This document shows positions 5,416-11,367 of a stretch of DNA of 11,367 bases, one piece after another. The stretch's first letter is position 1, and each line of letters starts with the position of its first letter. The notes beneath the pieces were generated by a model. That model was not told the origin of the DNA, did no database searches, and worked only from the letters and a program-made list of their open reading frames with translations. The position numbers and the translations under genes are program-made. The DNA comes from CAYHPR01 sp964358895 (lineage in GTDB: Archaea; Micrarchaeota; Micrarchaeia; CABMEP01), in the NCBI GenBank assembly GCA_964358895.1, contig CAYHPR010000017.1, forward strand, positions 1 to 11,367. The letters run 5' to 3'.

Positions 5416-5802
5416 TCATCTTATTTGACTAACAAACTCTGCATATACAGACGGAAGTTCTTCCACTGTTTGAACTGGGAAGATCCATTTGAATTTCTTT
5501 CTGCTTTCAAAATCCACATTAACGTTTGAGGATTGCAGATAATCATTAACTCTTTTAGCCAATTTGTTTCCTGCACTGTCAAAGTCTGTAAGTATAACTG
5601 CTTTTTTCCCCTCAACAAACGAATATATTTCGTCAAGTTTCCTAGGAGAGACAGCAATAATATTGTCATTTGCCAGACCTACTGTTTGTAAGGCGGTCTT
5701 GTCGCGCTTTCCTTCGACAACTACAACAACATTATCACTATTCAAAAGTTCTGTAAGCCTTTTTAGTGCTTTTTCCTTCTTTTTTACATTAGCTATCTTC
5801 AT
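5416..5802 (-). CDS. Small stand-alone TOPRIM-domain protein (UPF0292 type)
   Basis: The 128-residue protein is little more than one TOPRIM domain: VVVVVEGKRDKTAL with catalytic-type Glu30, a central ISPRKLDEIY-like segment, and ILTDFDSAGNKLA with Asp73/Asp75. The length and the basic N-terminal helix fit the archaeal UPF0292 family, which is related to the TOPRIM domains of RNase M5 and DnaG. A role in nucleic-acid cleavage or RNA maturation is plausible but not established by the sequence. The AGGTG motif 6-7 nt before the ATG is a good ribosome binding site. It precedes dnaG on the same strand, so two TOPRIM proteins lie side by side and may be co-expressed. Confidence 0.85.
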   Translation of the reverse strand: MKIANVKKKEKALKRLTELLNSDNVVVVVEGKRDKTALQTVGLANDNIIAVSPRKLDEIYSFVEGKKAVILTDFDSAGNKLAKRVNDYLQSSNVNVDFESRKKFKWIFPVQTVEELPSVYAEFVSQIR

Positions 5803-5848
5803 ATGTTACACCTAAAAGAAGATTATACTCTATTTTAGCAGAGCTGCC

Positions 5849-5857
5849 TTTTAAATG
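5849..5857 (-). promoter_or_regulatory. TATA-box candidate of the small TOPRIM gene
   Basis: The minus strand reads CATTTAAAA, centred about 50 nt upstream of the ATG at 5802. This predicts a leader of about 25 nt that includes the AGGTG ribosome binding site. Confidence 0.45.
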
Positions 5858-5910
5858 TTTCTGTTTTTATTCGTTTCCCATCAAGCTTTTTTTCGATGAT
5901 CCACGATGGC

Positions 5911-6621
5911 TCACTCTGTTTCTCTATGTCCTTCTGTTCCTTCGCCGTAGCGGCCGTACTCCTCGTCTTCCTCTTCTGATCTCTTCCCCTCTCCTAGCGT
6001 ATCTGCTTCAAATCGGAGGATGTTTGTCAGTTCCATAGCGAGATCTAGAAGACCTGGCGCAGCTCTTGCAATATCAGTTTCTGTAACAATTCCTACCAGC
6101 CTTCTTTGCATATCCAGAACAGGCAGCTTCTTTATTCTGAACTTTCTCATGAGCGCTATTGCTTCTTCCACCGGTCTGTCTTCAGTAACGACACGGATAG
6201 GTGTTGACATTACCTTGCTAAGTTTCGATGCAGCTGGATCCTTTCTATCTGCGACGATGCTTCTTACGATGTCACGTTCAGTAATGATTCCGACTGCCTT
6301 TCCTTTCTCTGTGATTATGATAGAACCGATGAAATTCTTCTTCATAACACGTGATGCGTCAAGAACACTTTTTGACCCGTCAAGAACTATGACTCCCTTT
6401 CTCATAATTGCACCAACAGGTGTTTTTCTCACGTCGTCAGCACCGCCTAGACGTGATGTTATCCTCTGTCCCATCGGCCTTTGGATTCGAAGTTCTTTCT
6501 CCTCTTCGTCGTCAGACAAGTCCATACCCTTCATCTTTGAGGTTTTTGTCTTAACGTTTGACGACTTGGATTTTGCCATTTTTGCTGTTTTTTTCATTTT
6601 AGTTTTACCTTTAGTTGCCAT
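5911..6621 (-). CDS. Tandem CBS-domain protein with charged tails
   Basis: From ATG 6621 the product has 236 residues. Two CBS domains follow each other (about 68-122 and 134-188). Each has the typical VxxVxxxDIxxAxxxMxxxxIxxxPVxD-like layout; the first ends GIITERDIVR and the second GIVTETDIAR. CBS pairs bind adenosine nucleotides and act as sensors, but here no enzyme domain is attached. The N-terminus (1-35) is extremely Lys-rich and is followed by an acidic DDEEEKE patch. The C-terminus is Glu/Gly-rich. The basic tail could contact nucleic acid; this is inference. An in-frame GTG at 6630 would add three residues, but it is part of the AGGGTGAT ribosome binding site, so ATG 6621 is chosen. 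The gene is divergent from hjc, sharing a palindromic promoter region. Confidence 0.85.
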   Translation of the reverse strand: MATKGKTKMKKTAKMAKSKSSNVKTKTSKMKGMDLSDDEEEKELRIQRPMGQRITSRLGGADDVRKTPVGAIMRKGVIVLDGSKSVLDASRVMKKNFIGSIIITEKGKAVGIITERDIVRSIVADRKDPAASKLSKVMSTPIRVVTEDRPVEEAIALMRKFRIKKLPVLDMQRRLVGIVTETDIARAAPGLLDLAMELTNILRFEADTLGEGKRSEEEDEEYGRYGEGTEGHRETE

Positions 6622-6641
6622 AAATATCACCCTAAGAACCG

Positions 6642-6679
6642 ATACAATTCCTATCGTATCCTACGATATAAAATTGTAT
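6642..6679. promoter_or_regulatory. Nested palindrome, candidate operator between the CBS gene and hjc
   Basis: The outer arms are ATACAATT (6642-6649) and AATTGTAT (6672-6679). The inner arms are TATCGTA (6652-6658) and TACGATA (6662-6668) around TCC. Together they give 15 matched pairs within 38 nt. The palindrome overlaps the probable TATA and start site of the CBS gene, and its right end lies 6 nt from the hjc TATA box, so a bound protein could act on both genes. Confidence 0.55.
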
Positions 6680-6684
6680 AAAAG

Positions 6685-6693
6685 TATTTAAAA
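6685..6693 (+). promoter_or_regulatory. TATA box of hjc
   Basis: TATTTAAAA at 6685-6693 is centred 25 nt upstream of ATG 6714, which fits a leaderless hjc mRNA. Confidence 0.5.
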
Positions 6694-6713
6694 GGGTTAA
6701 GAGACCGTTGCTT

Positions 6714-7112
6714 ATGCATCGATACGGAAAGGGCGCCCGCAGTGAGAGAGAGCTCATTCAGATTTTCAGCCAGAACGGCTTTAGCGTTATTCGTGCAGCT
6801 GGAAGCGGCGTAAATAGCTTGAGTCCAGATATCCTTGTATTTAGACGTGGCAAGCAGTATGCATTGGAATGCAAGGCGTGGGATAATGGCCGAGTCTCAC
6901 TGGAATTGGATAAACATGCTGCATTAAAAGAATGGGAGAACAACAGCGGAATAACAACTATGTTGGCATGGAAGATGCCGTACGAAGGATGGTATTTTCT
7001 TTATCTTGATGAATTGGAAAAGAATGAACGCTCCTACTCAATCACGAAAACTAAAGCAAAAGAAATAAACAGAAAACTGGATCAGCTTATACCTGCATTC
7101 ATACTGAAATGA
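6714..7112 (+). CDS. hjc: Archaeal Holliday junction resolvase Hjc
   Basis: The 132-residue protein has the Hjc pattern: MHRYGKGARSERELI, then SPDILVF and YALECKAW. By comparison with Pyrococcus Hjc (Glu9, Asp33, Glu46, Lys48) the active site would be Glu11, Asp39, Glu52 and Lys54, a PD-(D/E)xK nuclease core. Hjc dimers cut four-way DNA junctions symmetrically during recombination and fork repair. ATG 6714 is used because the TATA box is at the leaderless distance and the alignment starts there; a TTG at 6708 would add two residues. The C-terminal 30 residues (NERSYSITKTKAKEINRKLDQLIPAF) go a little beyond the short versions of the family. The stop codon abuts the stop of a convergent small ORF. 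Confidence 0.93.
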   Translation: MHRYGKGARSERELIQIFSQNGFSVIRAAGSGVNSLSPDILVFRRGKQYALECKAWDNGRVSLELDKHAALKEWENNSGITTMLAWKMPYEGWYFLYLDELEKNERSYSITKTKAKEINRKLDQLIPAFILK

Positions 7113-7141
7113 TTATTTTCTTTTCTGATTTCTAATCATTT
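7107..7141. terminator. Convergent hairpin spanning the hjc stop
   Basis: AAATGATTA (7107-7115) and TAATCATTT (7133-7141) form a perfect 9-bp inverted repeat with a 17-nt loop that is T-rich on the plus strand. The left arm contains the hjc stop (7110-7112) and the stop of the minus-strand small ORF (7115-7113). It could end transcripts from both sides. Confidence 0.45.
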
Positions 7142-7283
7142 CAACATGTTCTCTTACTGAAGTCTGATATTTTCGTATTGACTCAACACTGACATCAGGA
7201 GAAGAAGAAACAAACATCGGATCTCTTTTAACCACGACAATTTCTGGATGAAGATTGTTTGGCCTTAAGATAAATTTTCCCAC
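7113..7283 (-). CDS. Small conserved-looking protein, 56 residues, function unknown
   Basis: On the minus strand a GTG at 7283 opens 56 codons beginning MGKFILRPNNLHPEIVVV and ending EHVEMIRNQKRK before TAA. I do not recognise a family. The N-terminal half looks like two short strands and the C-terminal third like an amphipathic basic helix. Support for expression: an AGGAAG site 7 nt before the GTG, and a TTTTTTATAC tract about 25 nt upstream that can serve as TATA box. It would otherwise leave 230 nt empty between hjc and the RDD gene. An overlapping ATG (7286) in another frame stops after six codons. Its stop touches that of hjc with no spacer. Confidence 0.5.
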   Translation of the reverse strand: MGKFILRPNNLHPEIVVVKRDPMFVSSSPDVSVESIRKYQTSVREHVEMIRNQKRK

Positions 7284-7303
7284 ATGAACACTTCCTAACC
7301 GTA

Positions 7304-7335
7304 TAAAAAAGTAAAAAATAAATAAAAAGAAAAAG
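7304..7335 (-). terminator. T-rich tract after the RDD gene
   Basis: On the minus strand this is a long pyrimidine run, mostly T, starting about 9 nt after the RDD stop codon. A minimal AAGG/CCTT stem precedes it. Archaeal termination can rely on such T tracts alone. Its far end overlaps the TATA candidate (about 7301-7310) of the small ORF. Confidence 0.5.
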
Positions 7336-7343
7336 GATGTACC

Positions 7344-7754
7344 TTACTCGGAACGCACAACATAGGTCTTTGCAAGTTTGTCATGAAGTCCTTGCTTCTT
7401 CTCGTCGATAATGATGAGTAAGAATCCTAGACCTAGAACTATTCCACTTATAAACTTGCCAACCAGTTCGCGGATTATTGCATCGACAAGAGATGGAGTC
7501 TTCCCGTCTTCCTTTATTATTCTTAGATGTAGCAGTTTCTTTCCGATTGAGTATCCTTCTTTTTGGATTAGATAGATATTAACTGCAAGAATAACTAAAC
7601 CGCCGATCATTGGAACAATCATTCCCAGAGCGGTTGCTGCCACTAGATCGATAATTGCTGCACCGAACCTCACTCCGAACCCAGCATAATTTTTACCTTT
7701 AACTGCTGCTCCAGCAGCCTTAACTGTTGATTTTGTTTTTCTCTTTTTCGCCAT
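7344..7754 (-). CDS. RDD-family small membrane protein
   Basis: The 136-residue protein starts with a Lys-rich cytoplasmic tail (KKRKTKSTVK). It then has the RDD hallmarks: Arg29 and Asp36 in VRFGAAIIDLVAA, and after the second and third helices Asp117 with the closing motif KKQGLHDKLAKTYVV. Three hydrophobic segments (about 28-47, 48-64 and 100-117) and the GYSIGKKLLHLRIIKEDG loop match the family. RDD proteins are of broadly unknown function; transport has been proposed for some. Its ribosome binding site is GAGGGTGTGA, 6 nt before the ATG. It lies downstream of the large surface protein gene on the same strand, separated by a hairpin terminator. Confidence 0.88.
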   Translation of the reverse strand: MAKKRKTKSTVKAAGAAVKGKNYAGFGVRFGAAIIDLVAATALGMIVPMIGGLVILAVNIYLIQKEGYSIGKKLLHLRIIKEDGKTPSLVDAIIRELVGKFISGIVLGLGFLLIIIDEKKQGLHDKLAKTYVVRSE

Positions 7755-7805
7755 AATAATTCACACCCTCTAAATATAGATATAAACAATACCTATTGCA
7801 GATTA

Positions 7806-7861
7806 AAATTAAAAAAATTACGGGCTAACGTTTTTCTATTTATAACTAATCCTGTGCCCGT
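7806..7861 (-). terminator. Terminator of the surface-protein gene
   Basis: ACGGGC (7820-7825) and GCCCGT (7856-7861) make a 6-bp GC-rich stem with a long AT-rich loop. On the minus strand the stem is followed by AATTTTTTTAATTTT. The loop contains TATAAATA in the same direction, which could alternatively be the TATA box of the RDD gene. Confidence 0.45.
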
Positions 7862-7890
7862 GTTTAGTCGTGATAAGTCTCTAATCTATT

Positions 7891-10800
7891 TTATTTTTTT
7901 TTATAGCCTGAATACTTACCGCCTTTCTCTTGGTTCTTAGACCAGAAGTATGCTATTGCAGCTATAATTATTATGACAACTATCGCGAGTAATAGTGTTG
8001 TTGGTATTCCACTTGGAGCACTTATTCCTTCTGTTGGTACGGCTGCTTCTTCAGTTGGTGCAGCTTCCACTGTTTCTCCTCCTGCAAGAGTTGTTGATCC
8101 TGCAGAGGTCAATGCTTGTTTAGCTACGTAGGATACTTCTTTAGTCTCACCAGCAGACATTGACGAGAATGTCCATGCAACTACTGGATCGTCCTGAAGG
8201 ATTGTTGGAGCTACTCCGGAGAATATCAATTCTGATGCTGAGTTAGCAACACTCTTTGGAATTACTTCTACAAGCTTGACATTGTTAAGCTGCTTATCTG
8301 CTCTGAACTTAAGACTGATAACTGATCTGTCAACTTCCGTATTACTTACATCCTTGTTACTTACTTTGTAAGTAGCGAGATCCTTCTGAACAACTAGATC
8401 ACCACCTTGTGCAAGTGATGTCTGAACTGATTGTACAGCAGACTGAGCCGCAGAATCAGTTACCTGAGAAGATACAGAAGAAATTGATTCGGAAGTAGTT
8501 GTAACAGGTGTTGAAACTGAAACAACCTTCTTTACTTCTGGTAATGAGCTTAATGCTTCTCTCTGAAGCTGGATAGCCTGAGTTAATGCATCGGACTTTT
8601 CAGTGCCTGTGGCAGTCTTAGCCTGCTCGAGTAATGCTGCAGCTTGTGCATTCTTGCTAACTGCTGCGGTGATATCAGATGCACTCAAGCCTAAATCTGC
8701 TAAACCAAGTGCATTAGTAATGTCAACTCCCTTTCCAGTAAGATCACTAGTGACTTCAGTTGTACTTTCAGTCACTTTATTCTGTGCAACAGTTAATGCT
8801 TCAACGACTTTCTGAGCAGCATCTGTATTTCCTGCAGCCAATAAAGAATCGGCCTGTTTGGCCACAGTGTTCAAAACAACACTAGCTTGAGCAGTATTGT
8901 CAGTTGTGGCAAGTTTGCCCGCGGTATCAGAAATACTTGCTAGAAGTGTTGCTGCTTGTGTAGTTGCTCCGCTAGTAATTAATTGGGCAGTTGCAGCAGT
9001 GATTGAATTGATAACCGAAGTTGTCTGATCTACAGTTGCCGTAGTTGCAGTTGTTGTTACAACTGAATCAAGATTAGATATTGCGTTAGTTAGTAACGAA
9101 GTTGCAGTTGTCACATCACCGGTTGCTATTGCAGCAGATGCTGTTGAAACTGTTGATTCAGTTTGTGTGATTGTTGCCTGAGTTTGTGCATCTGTAGTAG
9201 TTGTTGATTCAGTTGTAGTTGTTGTTGATGATGATTCAGTTGTAGTTGTTGGCGTTGTGGATGTAGTTGTTGTTGGAGATGAAGTTGTTGTAGTTGAAGT
9301 TGTACTTGTTGTTCCAGATGAACCTGAGGAACTAGAGCTAGAACTTGCTGACAATGTTACAGATGTAGAAGCATTTGACAATGATCCGATAACCAATAAG
9401 GTATAGGAACCTGGGTTTCTTCCACCAGGATAAGATGCATTAAGTGCTCCACCTCCTGTTGAATTTGCCGAACCGGATCCAGCGACTGCGCCGTCGATGG
9501 TTATGTTTAATGTTTCATTAGCAATGAAACCAATAAATGTTACAACAGAAACCCCACCTGGCTGGTTTGAGGATGGGCTGACATTGCTTATCGATGCGGA
9601 ACTTACTGTAAATCCAGATGCATTTTGAACAGTATTATTTCCATCGGATGCATTGACTGTCTTTGCACCAGCTGCAAGATTTGGAATAGTGTAATTAGCC
9701 GAGAAAGATCCGTTTACATCAGTCACAGATGCAGTAGTATTTGTTGAGGTATTTCCAGCGATCCTCACAGTTATTGCGACAGATCCTGCGAAACCAGTAC
9801 CAGATACATTAACTGTTGATCCGACTTGTCCGCTTGTTGGACTGATAACTGTTATGGTTGAATTTACTTGATAAGATGAAGTTCCGTTCAAAAGTGTTGA
9901 ACCGTTTGTAGCAAAGAGTGCCTTACTGCCATTTACTCTCGGTGGGATGGAGAATGTTGCGTTCCACGTTCCTGCGCTCGATGCATTGACTGTACCACTT
10001 GTAGCACCTGCTCCAGTTCCATTGACACCGGTTAAAGTTACATTAACTCCGCCGAATTGTATAAGTATGTTTGGTTGACTTGCAGGATAGTTAGATGCAT
10101 TAACCCTAATTACATCTCCTACAGATCCTGTAGATGCATTAAGTGTGATTGATAAAATATATAATAATCCTCTACATGTAGAAGAGTTTCCTATACCTAC
10201 AGCAGTACATGCAGTCTGTCCAGTCATGTTAATAACTGTTTGATTTGCCGTGGTTGTATTCAAATTAACAAGTCCTGTTTCAGCAGAAAAGTTTGAAACA
10301 GCGAATCCAGTTTTAGTTGTAGATAAGTTACCTGTACCTGTAGTGTTAAAGTAATAAGCATTTGTTGTATTTCCAGCTGAAGCATTGCCGCCATGTGTAA
10401 CTGTAACTGCACTTAAAGCTAATCCATATTCATCAGCTGTGAGAACTTTAAGCCTGAATAGTAGTCTTGTCGAAGAAGTGTTGAAACCTTCAGAAGCATT
10501 CTGAGTTGTTGCGGAAGAGACAATTGATTGCGTCCTGTTGACAAATCCGTCTCTTGCTATAGTAATATTTGCGGTTGCAGCAGATGCATTTAGGTATGCG
10601 ATTCCTCCCGAATATTGGGCGGTTCCGCTATCTGATGCAAAAGTGACATTTGATCCAGTTCCTCCTGCACCTATTGTAAGTGTATTATTGAGTTCATCAG
10701 AGGCGTTTGCTATTTTGACTCTGAAGAGTAGTGTTCTTGCTGATGTGTTGTAACCTTCAGAAGCATTCTGGATAATTGCTGAAGATGTGAGTGTGATAGT

Positions 10801-11367
10801 TCTGTTGACGAATCCTGGTCTGAATGCAGTAATGTTTGCATCAGCTGTTGTTTCATTCAAATAAACAATTCCACCAGAGATAGTTGTGATAACTCCTGCA
10901 GTGCCTGAACTGATATTTGTTGTAGATCCATCAATTGTAAATGTAGTATTGAGTTCATCAGAGACATTTGCAATCTTAACTCTGAAGAGTAATCTTCTTG
11001 CAGATGTGTTGTAACCTTCAGAAGCATTCTGGATAATTGCTGAAGATGTGAGTGTGANNNNNNNNNNNNNNNNNNNNNNNNNNNNNNNNNNNNNNNNNNN
11101 NNNNNNNNNNNNNNNNNNNNNNNNNNNNNNNNNNNNNNNNNNNNNNNNNNNNNNNNNCGAATCCTGGTCTGAATGCAGTAATGTTTGCATCAGCTGTTGT
11201 TTCATTCAAATAGACAATTCCACCGGAGATGGTTGTGATAACTCCTGCAGTGCCTGAACTGATATTTGTTGTAGATCCATCAATTATAAATGTAGTATTC
11301 AATTCATCAGAGACATTTGCAATTTTAACTCTAAATAGTAATCTTGTTGCAGAAAGGTTGAAACCTT
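7891..11367 (-). CDS. Giant repeat-containing surface glycoprotein, C-terminal part (5' end beyond the window)
   Basis: More than 1,100 residues are visible; the start lies beyond 11367. Order from N to C: nearly identical 87-89-residue units (11367-10542) with the core DGSTTNISSGTAGVITTISG and ending LLFRVKIAN; a diverged unit with one Cys pair (about 10205-10170); two or three Ig/IPT-like beta domains (about 10130-9360, e.g. ISPTSGQVGSTVNVSGTGF); a Ser/Thr/Pro-rich stalk (about 9345-9180); a long Ala/Thr-rich helical region (about 9180-8520); a beta domain with KLVEVIPKSVANSASELIF; one membrane helix (about 8000-7935, TTLLLAIVVIIIIAAIAYFW); and a Lys-rich cytoplasmic tail. N-x-S/T sequons are dense up to the stalk, so heavy N-glycosylation is expected. 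An S-layer component or adhesin is likely. The frame breaks only at the 100-N gap; it is open on both sides. Confidence 0.85.
9180..9345 (-). other. Ser/Thr/Pro-rich stalk region of the surface protein
   Basis: About 55 codons are almost only Thr, Ser, Pro and a few Glu, with runs of TTTT and SSSS. At the DNA level this appears as repeated GTTGTAGTTGTT-like triplets on the plus strand. Such regions act as extended, often O-glycosylated spacers between a folded head and a membrane-proximal part. Confidence 0.8.
10542..11367 (-). repeat. Tandem 261-267-bp coding repeats of the surface protein
   Basis: Unit 3 spans about 10542-10808 (267 nt), unit 2 starts at 10809 and runs into the gap, and unit 1 runs from 11158 to the window end. 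The GTGTGA motif recurs at 10791 and 11052, a period of 261 nt (87 codons). Units 1 and 2 differ at only a handful of positions over 210 nt. Unit 3 is similar at one end but diverged in the middle and two codons longer. Confidence 0.9.
11058..11157. other. Assembly gap of 100 N inside the repeat array
   Basis: Exactly 100 unknown bases separate AGTGTGA (to 11057) from CGAATCC (from 11158). In the neighbouring unit these two motifs are 12 nt apart (10797-10808). 100 is a placeholder size: it breaks the reading frame, while 12 nt, or 12 plus any number of 261-nt units, keeps it. Confidence 0.95.

Noticed and set aside
5880..5910. Terminator after the CBS gene (CATC/GATG arms around a T run)
   Set aside because: The arms are short, several pairings compete, and the T run lies in the loop on the plus strand rather than after the stem on the minus strand.
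6020..6691. 223-codon plus-strand ORF opposite the CBS gene
   Set aside because: It is antisense to clear CBS motifs and has no promoter or ribosome binding site of its own.
11048..11257. Open frames across the gap, including a minus-strand start near 11205
   Set aside because: They exist only because 100 N contain no stop codons; the repeat frame shows that the true reading frame differs on the two sides of the filler.

Overview
The window looks like archaeal chromosome. It carries an archaeal-type DnaG primase, an archaeal small TOPRIM protein, a Holliday junction resolvase Hjc, a LonB-type AAA+ ATPase and an interrupted tRNA-Val. TATA boxes are centred about 25 nt upstream of several start codons, which suggests leaderless mRNAs, while other genes have GGTG-type ribosome binding sites. 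The phylum is not certain. The tRNA insertion at an unusual site, the small compact genes and an HldE-type sugar kinase would fit an ARMAN/DPANN-like lineage, but this is inference.

Layout from left to right: (1) 1-1084, a PfkB-family heptose-phosphate-kinase-like gene (+). (2) 1120-1271, tRNA-Val(UAC) on the minus strand, whose D-arm is interrupted by about 76-80 nt made almost entirely of three hairpins. (3) 1323-2411, a PAP2-like membrane protein and a Nudix-fold protein with a degraded Nudix box (+). (4) 2408-3811 (-), a LonB-like AAA+ ATPase with a zinc-ribbon insert and no protease domain. (5) 3914-6621 (-), dnaG, a stand-alone TOPRIM protein and a CBS-pair protein, each with its own plausible promoter. 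(6) 6714-7112 (+), hjc, convergent with a 56-codon ORF not previously delimited (7113-7283, -). (7) 7344-7754 (-), a small RDD membrane protein. (8) 7891-11367 (-), the C-terminal part of a very large, sequon-rich, repeat-bearing surface protein anchored by one membrane helix. Its repeat region is interrupted by a 100-N assembly gap (11058-11157).

The middle of the window is a nucleic-acid maintenance neighbourhood (DnaG, TOPRIM, Hjc, AAA+ ATPase). The ends are cell-surface related (heptose-type kinase, PAP2 and RDD membrane proteins, glycoprotein). The best leads are the hairpin-filled tRNA-Val interruption, the protease-less zinc-ribbon LonB ATPase, the nested palindrome in the CBS/hjc divergent promoter, inverted repeats that span stop codons, and the near-identical 87-residue repeats collapsed at the assembly gap.
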